A stretch of DNA of 64,000 nt from Pontibacillus chungwhensis (lineage in GTDB: Bacteria > Bacillota > Bacilli > Bacillales > BH030062). The first letter of the stretch is position 1; each line of letters begins with the position of its first letter. The DNA is taken from assembly GCF_030166655.1 (NCBI RefSeq), contig NZ_CP126446.1:3100001-3164000 (forward strand). Direction: 5' to 3'. A model generated the notes under the pieces. The model ran no database searches, had not been told where the DNA came from, and worked only from the letters and a program-made list of their open reading frames with translations. Shown piece after piece: positions 9,276 to 19,268 of this stretch. The position numbers and the translations under genes are program-made.

Positions 9276-10565
9276 TTACTCTTCCTCATAAGCCTCTTGG
9301 AACTTCTGAATATCCCCTGCTCCCATAAAGATCAGTACACTATCTCCATGCTCTTTAAGAACAGACGTCTCGTTTAACTCTAAAAGACGTGAAGCTTCTA
9401 TCTTCTCTTGAAGGTCGTTAATGGATAAATTCCCTGACTCTTCCCGAGCCGACCCAAAAATATCACAAAGATATACAAAATCAGCTTCTTTCAGGCTGTC
9501 AGCAAACTCCTGCAAGAACATACGTGTTCTTGTGTACGTGTGAGGCTGGAAGATCGCCACAACGTCCTTTTTCGGATACTTCTTCTTAGCGGATTCAATC
9601 GTAGCCAAAATTTCACGAGGATGGTGAGCATAATCATCAATAATGACTTGATCATTGTGCTTCTTCTCAGTGAAGCGGCGCTTAACACCTTTAAAGTTTG
9701 AAATGTGTTTAATATCTTCTGATGGAATTCCTTCATACTGGCATAGTGCAATGACAGAAAGAGCGTTTAACACATGATGGTTTCCATACCCTGGAATCGT
9801 GTACGTGTTGTAGTACGTATTGCGAACAAAAACATCAAACGTTGTACCGTTCTCATCTTCGTAGATATTCGATGCCTGAAAGTCGTTCCCATCACCTAAG
9901 CCATAATAAACAACAGGTACTTTTGCCTGAATCTCTTGTAACTGATCATCATCTCCGCACGCAATAATCCCTTTCTTCACTTTATAAGCCATCTCTTGGA
10001 AAGCGTCTACTACGTCCTCAAGACTTGTAAAGTAATCCGGGTGATCAAAATCAATGTTTGTCATAATTGCATAATCCGGCTCGTAAGCGAGGAAGTGTCT
10101 GCGATATTCACAAGCTTCAAACACAAAATACTCCCCTGCCTCATGTCCTACTCCGGTACCATCGCCAATTAAGAAAGATGTAGGCTTAATATTACTCAAT
10201 ACGTGAGCAAGCAAGCCTGTTGTCGAGGTTTTTCCGTGTGCCCCCGTTACAGCAATACTTGTGTAATTCTGAAGCCATTCCCCAAGAAACTCATGGTAAC
10301 GGAATAACGGCACTCCTAAATCCTTAGCTGCCTGAATTTCTTCATGGTCATCACTAAACGCATTCCCCGCAATAACGGTTAAGTTTTCAGTAATGTTTTC
10401 TTTTGAGAAAGGCAGGATGGTTATATTCTTCGCTTCAAGCGCTTCTTGTGTAAAAAATCGTTTATCGTAATCAGATCCCTGTACAGTCTCTCCTGCATCA
10501 TGAAGGATTTGTGCAAGTGCACTCATCCCGGTACCTTTAATACCAACAAAATGGTAAGTTGTCAT
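9276..10565 (-). CDS. murC: UDP-N-acetylmuramate-L-alanine ligase
   Basis: 429 aa. Mur ligase that attaches L-alanine to UDP-MurNAc in peptidoglycan precursor synthesis in the cytoplasm. N-terminal Rossmann domain ([19 protein letters not shown]), central ATPase domain with the P-loop [12 protein letters not shown] (about residue 107) and [11 protein letters not shown]-terminal domain with [17 protein letters not shown] preceded by GGAGGTT. Adjacent to sftA and the ytx genes, as in B. subtilis. Confidence 0.96.
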   Translation of the reverse strand: MTTYHFVGIKGTGMSALAQILHDAGETVQGSDYDKRFFTQEALEAKNITILPFSKENITENLTVIAGNAFSDDHEEIQAAKDLGVPLFRYHEFLGEWLQNYTSIAVTGAHGKTSTTGLLAHVLSNIKPTSFLIGDGTGVGHEAGEYFVFEACEYRRHFLAYEPDYAIMTNIDFDHPDYFTSLEDVVDAFQEMAYKVKKGIIACGDDDQLQEIQAKVPVVYYGLGDGNDFQASNIYEDENGTTFDVFVRNTYYNTYTIPGYGNHHVLNALSVIALCQYEGIPSEDIKHISNFKGVKRRFTEKKHNDQVIIDDYAHHPREILATIESAKKKYPKKDVVAIFQPHTYTRTRMFLQEFADSLKEADFVYLCDIFGSAREESGNLSINDLQEKIEASRLLELNETSVLKEHGDSVLIFMGAGDIQKFQEAYEEE

Positions 10566-10910
10566 ATTGATAGAACCTCCACAATTATACAGTCATTTCT
10601 GTTTCTTAGTATATGTATTCAAGCTCAACTTGCGCCTAATTTACTTTAACTTTTACGTCCTTACCTATTATAACAAAACAGCTTGTAGACGTGAATCAAT
10701 TCGACAAAAACCGTTACGAAACCCCACAACGTTTCCAAGTTCTCTCACAGCGAAATTGAACCGCTCTCCTCCTTTCCCACAATTGAATGTCCCCAAACCT
10801 GAAATTCCCTTATTACACTTCGAGATAGGACCGATGCGTTCGGTGAGCAGTAAAAGAAGATGGAGAAAAACGTTAAAGATTCACTAAAAGAAAAGACTGA
10901 CAATGAAATG
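10566..10910. other. intergenic stretch upstream of murC
   Basis: 345 bases with no supported gene. The plus-strand open frame here has no ribosome site and a low-complexity, unfamiliar translation. The interval holds a promoter candidate for murC (10667-10695) and, at its right end, the terminator of the nicotinate phosphoribosyltransferase gene. I see nothing convincing in 10700-10890. Confidence 0.6.
10667..10695 (-). promoter_or_regulatory. promoter candidate for murC
   Basis: Minus strand TTCACG (10690-10695), 17-base spacer, TATAAT (10667-10672). The -35 box is weak (4 of 6) but the -10 box is perfect. The leader to murC would be about 95 bases. Confidence 0.5.
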
Positions 10911-10919
10911 TCAGTCTTC
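10893..10919 (-). terminator. terminator of nicotinate phosphoribosyltransferase gene
   Basis: 10-bp perfect stem (10893-10902 with 10910-10919), followed by TTTTCTTTT on the minus strand. The stem overlaps the TGA stop codon at 10911. Confidence 0.82.
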
Positions 10920-12026
10920 AGGATTAAAATATTCTACTCTCTCTAAGCGTGGATTAGGTCTATAACGTCTTCCTTCTTTCGCCTCAGGTTTGCCATTGAT
11001 CATGACATTATCACCGGTGAAAGATGTATTCATTTTAAGTAAGCTACTGCCTACTCCATAAATGTCTACAGGAACCTTTAATTTCTCAAAATCACGGATA
11101 CGTTCTTCTGTAAATCCACCGCTAACCACAATTTTGACGTGTTGGAATCCTTCTGCATCTAAAGCTTTACGAAGGGCAAAGATGAGTTCAGGATTTACAC
11201 CTCTTGGATCAAATGTACCCATTAGATGTTGATTTCTCAGGAAATATTTGTCGACAAGTGCACGGGACGTATCGACACGTACACCTTTAAGTTCATTGCC
11301 AAACTCTCGCGCTACCTTCAACGAATCCGTAATGACATCGTTGTTATAATCCACGAGTGCAGTCAGTTCATCATCAGGAAACTGCTTATGATAGGCCTTA
11401 GCTGCAGCGACAATGTCACCTTGAAACATTTGAATTAATGCGTGAGGCATAGTTCCCATGCCTTCTTTCCCCCACCATTCATTCATGGCATGAGTCGCTT
11501 GTGCCGTTGATCCGCCGATATAAGCCGCATAGCCATCTCCAGCTTGTTGAGTATAATGATCGTCACGGTCTCCCATAAAGATAACAGGCTTTTGCTTTCC
11601 AGAAGCGCGTGCTGCTTTTACAACGTTATATACGTTTGTGGAGACAGAGGTTCGACGTGAAAGGATTCCGTCAATAATCCCTTCTAAATATCCAAAATAC
11701 TGATAAGGCCCAGTGATCGTCAGAACCGTCTCATACGGCTTAACCCGGTCCCCATCCTTCAAGGAATGAATCTCTAACTCCTCAGGGTGATCAGCAAATG
11801 TATGAATCAGCGCAATGGCTTCATCTGTTCCGCATAGTACTGCGTCATCTTTTTGGAAAAACTGCATAGTGATATAGTTATCCGGAAGTGTACTTTCCAC
11901 AATATCACGTGTTTTTAAAAAGTAAACGGCCGAGAACCAACCTTCCCGAATACGTTCATCAAACTTAAACGTTTGGTTCGTGAGGCGCTTGATTTCGCCG
12001 TTCATCTTTTTTTCGATTTCTTTCAT
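10911..12026 (-). CDS. nicotinate phosphoribosyltransferase
   Basis: 371 aa. Joins nicotinate and PRPP to give nicotinate mononucleotide for NAD salvage. The family pattern is seen in GYLEGIIDGILSRRTSVST, VFMGDRDDHYTQQAGDGYAA-type core, VRVDTSRALVD and VSGGFTEERI near the C-terminal phosphate site. It belongs to the shorter (~365 aa) form of the family rather than the ~490 aa PncB of B. subtilis. GAGGGG lies 13 bases before the ATG. It lies between murC and sftA; B. subtilis has no such gene there, as far as I recall. Confidence 0.88.
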   Translation of the reverse strand: MKEIEKKMNGEIKRLTNQTFKFDERIREGWFSAVYFLKTRDIVESTLPDNYITMQFFQKDDAVLCGTDEAIALIHTFADHPEELEIHSLKDGDRVKPYETVLTITGPYQYFGYLEGIIDGILSRRTSVSTNVYNVVKAARASGKQKPVIFMGDRDDHYTQQAGDGYAAYIGGSTAQATHAMNEWWGKEGMGTMPHALIQMFQGDIVAAAKAYHKQFPDDELTALVDYNNDVITDSLKVAREFGNELKGVRVDTSRALVDKYFLRNQHLMGTFDPRGVNPELIFALRKALDAEGFQHVKIVVSGGFTEERIRDFEKLKVPVDIYGVGSSLLKMNTSFTGDNVMINGKPEAKEGRRYRPNPRLERVEYFNPED

Positions 12027-12128
12027 AACTTTGTAACCCCTCTTATGGTCATTCTACTCGTAAAGCATCCATCTTCTTATAGTATAAAATTCCACGGAAT
12101 TCGACAAGTTTTATATGGTGATGGTAAT

Positions 12129-15100
12129 TTATTCATGCTCTCGTCTCAACTCTTCAAATCCAGCATGGTCGATATAAACATCACGAGGTTTACTTCCTTT
12201 CGATTCAGAGATAATGCCTTTCTCTTCCATCGTATCAATTAAGCGTGCAGCACGATTATAACCTACTTTAAAGCGTCTTTGCAGGAGTGATGCACTGGCG
12301 CCATTCTGATCAATAACAAACTGAACTGCTTCTTCAAATAAATCGTCTTCTGCTTCTTCAAAATTAGGTTGTTGCATGAGCTCTTCTTGCTCAAACAGGT
12401 AATTTGGTGAAGCGATTTTTTTCACGTAATTTGTAATCCGCTCAATTTCATCATCGGATACAAACGCTCCTTGAATGCGTTTTGTCTTTCCTGCTCCATT
12501 TTCTAAGAACAGCATATCTCCCCGACCAAGTAACTTCTCTGCTCCGGCAGCGTCTACAATCGTTCTTGAATCCACTTGTGAGGAGACACTAAAGGCTACA
12601 CGGGTTGGGATGTTCGCTTTAATCAGTCCCGTAATAACGTCCACTGATGGGCGTTGTGTCGCAAGTAATAAATGAATGCCACAAGCTCTGGCTTTTTGTG
12701 CAATTCGGCAAATCGCATCTTCAACATCCTGAGGGGACATCATCATTAGGTCCGCTAGCTCATCAATGACAATGACCAGGTAAGGCATTTTATCATTTAA
12801 TCTGCCTTTGGCTTTCATTTTATCATTATACCGATCAATATCGCGTACGCCTTCTTCTACAAATCGCTCATAGCGTTGCTCCATCTCTTTAACGGCCCAC
12901 TTCAATGCTGAGGTAGCAGCTTTTACATCTGTAATAACAGGTGCTACCAGGTGCGGAAGCTCATTGTATGGGGCTAGTTCCACCATCTTAGGATCGATTA
13001 ATAGAAATTTCACGTCTTCATGACTTGCCTTATACAACAGACTCACCAAGATTGTATTGATACATACACTTTTACCAGACCCCGTTGCACCCGCAATTAG
13101 GCCATGAGGCATTTTCTTTAGGTCTGTTACAATCGGAGAGCCTTCAATATCTAGACCTAACCCTACAGACAGCGGAGAGGATTCGCCCTGGAAAGCATCA
13201 CTTTCAAGGATTTCCTGCAGCCCGACTGCTTCTGACTTCTGATTCGGAACTTCAATTCCAATTGCATTTTTACCAGGGATCGGCGCTTCCATTCTTATAT
13301 CCTTTGCAGCTAAGCTCATTTTAATGTCATCAGAAAGGTTGGTAATCTTACTTACTTTCACCCCAGGTTCTGGCTGTACTTCAAATCTGGTTACTGCAGG
13401 GCCTTTCATTGCATTTACGACTTTTGCTTTTACATGGAAATTGTGAAGCGTTGTTTCGAGCAATTGCATTTGTTCTTCAATCCACTCATCTTCACTCTCT
13501 ACACGTGCAGGTGGATCATTCAATAAGTGATAGGGAGGAATGGTTGACTGAACAGGGAGTTGTTTTTCTATCTGTTCCTCCACCTTATGTTCTTCTTTCT
13601 CTTCCTCATCTACTTTCACTTCTTCTTTCATTTCTTCTTGAGCAGACGTCTTTGAAGGGGCTTGTTTCTGCTGGTCACGGTTACGCTTGTCCCTAGGCGT
13701 CATAATGACATTGAATGGACGGCTTCTGCGCTTTGGACGCTGTTCTTCTGCTGTAGCTTGAGTTGCCGCAACCTCCTCCTCGCTTTCCTGTTGAGCGGAG
13801 TGAGGGAGAGCAACAGCATCCTCTTCTTCTGAAGGATGAACCTCTTCCTGACTTTCTTGATTAACCTCTGAAACTTCTTCAGCTTCAAGTTCATCTTCTA
13901 GCTCGCTTCTATCATGCTCCACTGATGATTCATTCTCACGATTGGTTTCTGGCTGCTCCACTGATGATTCATTCTCGCCATCGGTGTCTAGCTGTTCCAC
14001 TACACCAGCATCAAATGTTTCATCAATGTTGTCGAACGCCATTGTATCAGAAGGATGATCATCCTCTTCATCCAACCACTCCGAGTCGTTCTCATCAGTC
14101 TCCATTTCTAATAATGATTCTTCTTGTTCCACAAGCATATCCTCAGATTTGCTCTCCTGTTGATGGTCTTCCATCCCATATGCTGTATATTCGTCTTCTG
14201 ATACAGATTCGTCTTCACTATGTGATACTTCTTCTTGTGCATCCATTTCTAATGTAGAAGGAGGAAGTTCTTGTCCTTGTGCTTCGGATTCTTGTTCTTT
14301 CACACTTGTTGGCTCTTCATCTATTTCTTCTACATCATCTTCTTCTAACGCTTCATCTTCTGAATTTCTTGATCCATACATGATAATGGTTGGAGGAACA
14401 TCTTCATCTTCATCTTCATCTTCATCATAAACCACTGAAAGCTCTTCTTCAGGGGGGTATTCTTGTTCTTGTTCTTCATCCATATGGAAATTAACGACGT
14501 TGTCTTTTTCAGGTTCTTCAACTATTTCTGGTTCGTCTTTTTCCTGAGAAGAAGTGGGCTCTTCCTCTGAAACAGGTTCAGGTATAAATGAGGAAGGGTG
14601 TGTTTCGGGTAATACTTTAGCTAAAGTAGATTCATAGAGTCGGTCATCTTCATCTGTTTTCTTCATAAAGGATGGCAGTTCATCAAGAACCGTTTCGCTG
14701 AAATGCCCTTCTCTTTTACCATACCCATAAATCGGAGATGGTACATTGCTTGGGGTGAAGGGGGATCCTTGATCGAAGGAGGATGGTTTGTATGTATCTT
14801 TTTTGCTCCATTCTTTCTCCTCATTCGATGATGAATATTTATATGACTCATAACTCGAGCGTTGATTTTGCTTTCGGTTTTTCTCTTCATTCTTCTGCTC
14901 TGTGTTTCTTTGATAGTTTTTCCGTGGTTCTCGTTCTTGTTGACGATCAGGAATCATTGGAAAGCGAAAATTCCCCTGTTTTGGATACTGATACATCATC
15001 TTTGTTTGAAATTGCTGCTGATTTTGTTGCTTTTGATGTTTCGTTTCATCCTCTTGCGGAAATGGGGGCTGTCGATCTTCTGGAGATTGCTCTTCTTGTC

Positions 15101-15137
15101 GCATTTGATGCAACCAATTTTTCATTCTATTCCACAT
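12129..15137 (-). CDS. sftA: DNA translocase SftA (FtsK/SpoIIIE family)
   Basis: 1002 aa. No membrane segments. The first ~530 residues are low complexity: basic/Gln-rich at 15-110, then strongly acidic with Glu/Asp/Ser repeats. The FtsK motor starts near 560, with Walker A GATGSGKSVC (about 680), Walker B VIVIDELADLMM, and LATQRPSVDVITG. The C-terminal winged-helix gamma domain (AVQFVIDQNGASASLLQRRF) recognises SRS/KOPS-like DNA. SftA is the soluble septal DNA pump that clears chromosomes from the division plane in bacilli. The acidic linker holds a tandem 39-bp duplication and a hexamer tract. Start ATG after GTGAGG. Confidence 0.95.
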   Translation of the reverse strand: MWNRMKNWLHQMRQEEQSPEDRQPPFPQEDETKHQKQQNQQQFQTKMMYQYPKQGNFRFPMIPDRQQEREPRKNYQRNTEQKNEEKNRKQNQRSSYESYKYSSSNEEKEWSKKDTYKPSSFDQGSPFTPSNVPSPIYGYGKREGHFSETVLDELPSFMKKTDEDDRLYESTLAKVLPETHPSSFIPEPVSEEEPTSSQEKDEPEIVEEPEKDNVVNFHMDEEQEQEYPPEEELSVVYDEDEDEDEDVPPTIIMYGSRNSEDEALEEDDVEEIDEEPTSVKEQESEAQGQELPPSTLEMDAQEEVSHSEDESVSEDEYTAYGMEDHQQESKSEDMLVEQEESLLEMETDENDSEWLDEEDDHPSDTMAFDNIDETFDAGVVEQLDTDGENESSVEQPETNRENESSVEHDRSELEDELEAEEVSEVNQESQEEVHPSEEEDAVALPHSAQQESEEEVAATQATAEEQRPKRRSRPFNVIMTPRDKRNRDQQKQAPSKTSAQEEMKEEVKVDEEEKEEHKVEEQIEKQLPVQSTIPPYHLLNDPPARVESEDEWIEEQMQLLETTLHNFHVKAKVVNAMKGPAVTRFEVQPEPGVKVSKITNLSDDIKMSLAAKDIRMEAPIPGKNAIGIEVPNQKSEAVGLQEILESDAFQGESSPLSVGLGLDIEGSPIVTDLKKMPHGLIAGATGSGKSVCINTILVSLLYKASHEDVKFLLIDPKMVELAPYNELPHLVAPVITDVKAATSALKWAVKEMEQRYERFVEEGVRDIDRYNDKMKAKGRLNDKMPYLVIVIDELADLMMMSPQDVEDAICRIAQKARACGIHLLLATQRPSVDVITGLIKANIPTRVAFSVSSQVDSRTIVDAAGAEKLLGRGDMLFLENGAGKTKRIQGAFVSDDEIERITNYVKKIASPNYLFEQEELMQQPNFEEAEDDLFEEAVQFVIDQNGASASLLQRRFKVGYNRAARLIDTMEEKGIISESKGSKPRDVYIDHAGFEELRREHE
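13915..13992 (-). repeat. tandem 39-bp duplication in sftA linker
   Basis: Two adjacent 39-bp copies (13915-13953 and 13954-13992) with near-identical first halves. They encode two 13-residue units sharing ENESSVE. In frame, so the length of the disordered linker can vary without breaking the protein. Confidence 0.85.
14401..14426 (-). repeat. hexanucleotide tract in sftA
   Basis: Four perfect copies of TCTTCA on the plus strand, encoding an alternating Asp-Glu run in the acidic linker of SftA. Confidence 0.9.
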
Positions 15138-15469
15138 GAAGCCTCACTCTTTCTTTCAATTTTAGAATTAATCCTATTTTAACAGTTTTTTCTCTATTTG
15201 AGTGCGCCATAATGCCTGATTCTAAAATTCTTACTTTAGGCGCAGTGATCCTTACACTATTCGGATCAGAAACACTATTCAAGGGGGCAAAATGCCTTCC
15301 TTTTCAAAAGAATCCATTTTTTTCAGAGAATGGTTACCTACTTATAAAGATTCCACACTTGAGTCCTTACAGCAGCACTCCCTAGCAAATGAGCCTATTG
15401 GTTATAGTACAAAACGACCAGAGGTTGTCTCTGGTCGTTTTGTTTGTGTGCTATTCATTTCAGAAACGT
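15138..15469. other. intergenic stretch between sftA and ytpR
   Basis: 332 bases between two minus-strand genes. The left end next to sftA must hold its promoter and ribosome site (GTGAGG); the right end holds the ytpR terminator at 15409-15443. No gene or structured RNA is recognised in 15180-15400. Confidence 0.5.
15409..15443 (-). terminator. terminator of ytpR
   Basis: 15-bp perfect stem (15409-15423 with 15429-15443), 5-base loop, A/T-rich flanks. Lies 27 bases after the ytpR stop. Confidence 0.88.
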
Positions 15470-16078
15470 TTACGCTAACTCGAAAGGTTGTCCTACTTCA
15501 TACGTATCCTCAAGTACGAGGATTCCTTTTTCCTTCGGTGCATCTGGCAGTCCAAGTTCTTTTGCAGAGCAAATCATACCGCTTGATGGAACACCACGTA
15601 GCTCAGCATCTTTAATTTCCATTCCGCCTGGCATCACGGCACCAACTTTAGCGACAACGACTTTTTGTCCTGCGTCCACATTTGGAGCTCCACATACGAT
15701 CTGTACCGTTTCTTCACCTAAGTCGACTTGGCAGACGCTCAATTTGTCAGCATTTTCATGTTGTTCTTTTTCTTTCACATATCCTACTACAAATTTAGGG
15801 GATAGATCGACATGCAGTTCTTCATTTAAGCCGTTCTTTTGAAATACATCATGAATAGAAGTGAGCCATTCTTCTGTAAGCTGAATAGCCCCCTTCTCAT
15901 TAATATTCACGTACGTGGACGCATTAAAGATGTTGTAACCTAATAATTTTCCATTTGATTGTTCAGTAATTTTCACAATGTCACCGAAACGTTCTTGCTT
16001 CAATTCATTACGGTCTCCTTGCGCTACTGGGATGATTAGTACATCTCCAATTCCATCACGGTTATAAAATACTTGCAT
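15470..16078 (-). CDS. ytpR: YtpR, tRNA-binding-domain protein
   Basis: 202 aa. N-terminal ~90 residues are a YtpR-specific domain. The C-terminal ~110 residues are an OB-fold tRNA-binding domain like the N-terminus of phenylalanyl-tRNA synthetase beta ([56 protein letters not shown]). The biochemical role is not established. Third gene after ytpP and ytpQ in the same direction, 21 bases beyond ytpQ. Confidence 0.92.
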   Translation of the reverse strand: MQVFYNRDGIGDVLIIPVAQGDRNELKQERFGDIVKITEQSNGKLLGYNIFNASTYVNINEKGAIQLTEEWLTSIHDVFQKNGLNEELHVDLSPKFVVGYVKEKEQHENADKLSVCQVDLGEETVQIVCGAPNVDAGQKVVVAKVGAVMPGGMEIKDAELRGVPSSGMICSAKELGLPDAPKEKGILVLEDTYEVGQPFELA

Positions 16079-16099
16079 TCACTTGACTCCCTTTCTTTC

Positions 16100-16909
16100 C
16101 TACTGTTCAGATTTCGGTTTATTTTGAGCTAAAATGAAAATTGGTTCAAGACTCTTATCTTCATAGAGAAATGGTAACGATGTGATCGGAACACGACCTT
16201 CAGCGAAGAACTTCATATTCATCTGAGCTAAGACATCATAACCAGATGCATTCTGAATATCTGCAAAAATACACACATCGCCATGAGGGACAGCTACAGC
16301 TAGTTCCCCCACACTTTGAGCCTTCATTTGTTCAAGTAAAGCTTCGTTCAAGATGCGAGACGCATCATATCCATCATTAGAGGATAAGAAATAAAATGTG
16401 TTCCCGGCCACCTCATCTTGCTTTACTTCCGTATCTAGCGAACGTAAATTAAATCGTGCTATTTCTCGGATTCGATCTTGGTCCAACCCTTCTTCTTCTA
16501 GCATCGCATGATCAATTAAACGATAGGACTTACCAAGATCTAGTGCGTAATAGATACGCGTTTCTGCCGTATGCTCATCGGTAACAAGCGCTTTTCCCTC
16601 ATTGGACTCCGTGGGGAAAGAAGCAGCACGTATTACAGGGTAAATACTCTTTTCTTTACCAGATAACTGCTGTTTCTCATTCATGATACGTAAAGCTTCT
16701 TGAATATGGTCTTCTAATTCATCAAGAGCCTGATCTTTCTTTTGTTCATATTTCGCAATTATGCCTGGTAATGAAATTTCAATCCCTTGTTTCGTATCTG
16801 CCCATTCTACACGGAATGTATCTTTATCACGGTTGAATCGAGTCTTCCAGTTAGGATTTTGCAACCTGGACTCTAGCAACTTCTTCATTTTAATACTCGT
16901 CATCTTCAT
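16100..16909 (-). CDS. ytpQ: YtpQ, DUF1444 protein
   Basis: About 269 aa soluble protein of the DUF1444/UPF0354 family; function unknown. The frame is open to 16942, but AAAGGAGG (16915-16922) directly precedes the ATG at 16909, which gives the MKMTS start usual for the family. Followed closely by ytpR, so probably one transcript. Confidence 0.9.
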   Translation of the reverse strand: MKMTSIKMKKLLESRLQNPNWKTRFNRDKDTFRVEWADTKQGIEISLPGIIAKYEQKKDQALDELEDHIQEALRIMNEKQQLSGKEKSIYPVIRAASFPTESNEGKALVTDEHTAETRIYYALDLGKSYRLIDHAMLEEEGLDQDRIREIARFNLRSLDTEVKQDEVAGNTFYFLSSNDGYDASRILNEALLEQMKAQSVGELAVAVPHGDVCIFADIQNASGYDVLAQMNMKFFAEGRVPITSLPFLYEDKSLEPIFILAQNKPKSEQ

Positions 16910-17022
16910 ACTTCTTCCTCCTTTATAGGGTGAAGGAAACATATACGTTTGCTATTTTAGCATGAAATGGATAGGGAAAAAAGCTCCCTTTCCCTCATTA
17001 GCCCCGCTCTATTCGAAAGAAA

Positions 17023-17051
17023 AGCTGTTCTGAATTGCTATCAGAACAGCT
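17023..17051 (-). terminator. terminator of ytpP
   Basis: 11-bp perfect stem (17023-17033 with 17041-17051) with TTTCTTTCG on the minus-strand 3' side. It lies 12 bases past the ytpP stop and separates ytpP from ytpQ. Confidence 0.78.
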
Positions 17052-17062
17052 CTTTACTTCTA

Positions 17063-17383
17063 TTATTTAGACAACCCTTGAATAAAGGTTTCAATCTCCT
17101 CGCGTGATTTACGATCCTTACTTACAAACCGACCTGTTTCCTCTCCATTCTTAAACGCCACAAAACTAGGAATACCAAACACAGAAAGGTCAGCGCATAA
17201 ATCAATAAATTCATCACGGTCCACATAATAGAACTGCACTTCATTATAAGCTTCTTCTAACTCTGGCAAGAACGGCTCTATTACTCGACAGTCTGGACAC
17301 CACGTAGCAGAGAACAACAAGATCGTTTGCTTGTCTCCTTTAATAATGTCTTGGTATTGTTCAATGGATTCTAATGTTTTCAT
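17063..17383 (-). CDS. ytpP: YtpP, thioredoxin-like protein
   Basis: 106 aa cytoplasmic thioredoxin fold with active site ATWCPDCRVIEPF (CPDC in place of CGPC) and the cis-proline region FGIPSFVAF. A disulfide reductase role is inferred from the CxxC. GGAGCG precedes ATG. Follows the EIIC-like gene by 14 bases and is probably co-transcribed with it. Confidence 0.9.
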   Translation of the reverse strand: MKTLESIEQYQDIIKGDKQTILLFSATWCPDCRVIEPFLPELEEAYNEVQFYYVDRDEFIDLCADLSVFGIPSFVAFKNGEETGRFVSKDRKSREEIETFIQGLSK

Positions 17384-17397
17384 TTCACAAACGCTCC

Positions 17398-18432
17398 TTA
17401 TTCATACTCTATTGTAAGATCCCCATGTTGGATCCAACCTTTTTTTCTAAACCACTCTGATAATAACAAAGTGATAAGGGCTGGACCAACAATATGCAAC
17501 AAAATGATTTGAATGAGAATTTCCCAGGAAAAGCCGTAGACCTGAAACGTCATAATTTGGCCTACAAATCCACTTGTCCCCATTCCAGCGCCAGGAGCAT
17601 TGTTCTCAAGCTCAAGCCACACCGTAGCAATAGGAGCTAAAATGGCTCCAGCAATTGTAGGAGGTAAAATAAGGATTGGCTTCTTCAAGACATTACCGAC
17701 TTGGAGCATCGATGTTCCTATGCCTTGAGCTAACCACCCGCCCATTCCGTTCTCCCTATAACTCATTGTAGCAAAGCCAATCATCTGAGCTGCGCACCCT
17801 ACAGTAGCCGCACCTGCGGCAATTCCGCTAATGTCTAACATAAGCGCAATCGCGAGGCTAGAAATCGGAGCTGTCAATGCCCATCCCATTAATACGGCTA
17901 CGATGATCCCCATAATAAAAGGACGTTGATCGGTTGACCACTGAATAACCTCACCAAAGCTTACCATAAAAGTATTAACGGGAGGACCAATCACAGAGGC
18001 TATTCCGTAACCCACAAAGATGGTGACAAGAGGCGTTAAGATAATATCTAATCGAGTCTCCTTATGAATCAACTTTCCAAACTCTACTGATAGTAGGGTG
18101 GCGACATAAGCCCCTGCTGGTCCACCTAGACTCGCCCCAAATGCTCCACTAAAGAGAGCCGTAAACATGACAAGCGGTGGGGCTTTTAAACCATAAGCAA
18201 TAGCAACACCAATGGCCCCTCCCCACACCTTCGTATCCATGGCAAACGTCCCCATTTCCACAAGCATTTCAGCTCCCGGAAGCGTAACTTGTTCACCGAT
18301 TGTTTTAATAATAAGTCCAATGATTAATGATGAAAAAAGACCAAGCGCCATATAACTAAGGGCAGTAATAACATACTCCCTCCAAGAAAGCGTTACACCT
18401 TTCTTACGCAAAAATGCTTTGAGTTTCCCCAC
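17398..18432 (-). CDS. PTS EIIC-like membrane protein (PfoR family)
   Basis: 344 aa with about nine or ten hydrophobic segments. Matches the PTS_EIIC_2/PfoR pattern: glycine-rich LFSGAFGASLGGPAGAYVATL, LTPLVTIFVGYGIASVIGPPVN and a late PGAGMGTSGFVGQI. No linked EIIA or EIIB domains are nearby, so sugar transport by phosphorylation is unproven. The Clostridium homologue was named a regulator of perfringolysin. Start ATG at 18432 overlaps no other gene; ytpP follows. Confidence 0.8.
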   Translation of the reverse strand: MGKLKAFLRKKGVTLSWREYVITALSYMALGLFSSLIIGLIIKTIGEQVTLPGAEMLVEMGTFAMDTKVWGGAIGVAIAYGLKAPPLVMFTALFSGAFGASLGGPAGAYVATLLSVEFGKLIHKETRLDIILTPLVTIFVGYGIASVIGPPVNTFMVSFGEVIQWSTDQRPFIMGIIVAVLMGWALTAPISSLAIALMLDISGIAAGAATVGCAAQMIGFATMSYRENGMGGWLAQGIGTSMLQVGNVLKKPILILPPTIAGAILAPIATVWLELENNAPGAGMGTSGFVGQIMTFQVYGFSWEILIQIILLHIVGPALITLLLSEWFRKKGWIQHGDLTIEYE

Positions 18433-18501
18433 TCAACATCCGCCTCTCTTAATTCTCAATCGCTTTCATCGTACCGAAAAAATGTAACCAAAACAACAAA
18501 A

Positions 18502-18529
18502 AAGCTGACCAAACTTTCTTGGCCAGCTT
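18502..18529 (-). terminator. terminator of the membrane-anchored protein gene
   Basis: 11-bp stem (18502-18512 with 18519-18529) with one wobble pair and TTTTTTGTTGTT on the minus strand, just after the stop at 18543. Confidence 0.82.
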
Positions 18530-18542
18530 CCCGATTCGTTTG

Positions 18543-19142
18543 TTAGTTAGAAGTTGAAAGGACGATCGAATGAACGACCTTCATCATTTTTTGAGCGTCA
18601 TCTTCCATGTTACTCAGGTCCGTTTCTGTCGTCATCTTCACACCGCCAGCTCCGACTTGTAGCTCATACGTATCTTCTTCAATCGCAGCCACTTTCATGT
18701 AACCGAAGACCTCTTTATGTTCAAACGCCTCAACCTTCAAAACATTTTCGTCTTCTTTTGCCGATTTATAGAACGTTTGACTTGTCTTCTTCTCATATGG
18801 GTTATAAAACAAGATGTACTTCTTCTCATCAGACTCCAGAAGTATGTTGTTTGGAGAATCAGATAGCACTTCCATAGAATCCGGCAAATACATTGAAACA
18901 TGTTCAAGTTCCGTATTTAACGGCAAGTCGTTTTCATGTAAAGAGGATTCAGCAGCTTGCTTCGCCTCTTGGATGACAGCTTCTTCAGACTTAAAGAAAC
19001 CTGAAACAAATAGAGCTAATAGAATGACAACGGCTATTCCAGTTAATGTAAGTAATAGCCACCTGGGATTGAAAGCTTTCACACATACTCTCTCCTTGAA
19101 AAATCTCGTAACGTCCTTAAGTATCTTTCCTATACCTATCAT
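18543..19142 (-). CDS. single-pass membrane protein of unknown function
   Basis: 199 aa. Basic N-terminus, one strong membrane helix (about residues 28-49, WLLLTLTGIAVVILLALFV), then a ~150-residue extracytoplasmic part (VYLPDSMEVLSDSPNNILLE) with no motif I recognise. The type II orientation is inferred from the positive residues before the helix. No lipobox cysteine follows the helix. Similar single-anchor proteins are found in Bacillaceae, but I cannot name a family. Confidence 0.75.
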   Translation of the reverse strand: MIGIGKILKDVTRFFKERVCVKAFNPRWLLLTLTGIAVVILLALFVSGFFKSEEAVIQEAKQAAESSLHENDLPLNTELEHVSMYLPDSMEVLSDSPNNILLESDEKKYILFYNPYEKKTSQTFYKSAKEDENVLKVEAFEHKEVFGYMKVAAIEEDTYELQVGAGGVKMTTETDLSNMEDDAQKMMKVVHSIVLSTSN

Positions 19143-19268
19143 ACTATGGAATATAAATTTGACAAGTAAAGATTTTACACTAGTTACCTGTAAGATGAAA
19201 GCGTTTGTGCTACACTTTTTAGTGGTACATAATAAATTAGCTTTGCGAATAGGAAAGGAAGATGTACG

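Noticed and set aside
10567-10887. Plus-strand open frame of 106 codons before the nicotinate phosphoribosyltransferase gene
   Set aside because: No ribosome site, low-complexity translation with many Phe/Pro/Arg, and it covers the murC promoter interval; treated as chance.
14783-15182. Two plus-strand frames opposite the sftA start
   Set aside because: Antisense to the Gln/Arg-rich SftA N-terminus; composition follows from the complementary codons.
15292-15615. Plus-strand frame opposite the end of ytpR
   Set aside because: It crosses the ytpR terminator and the ytpR coding region, with no ribosome site.
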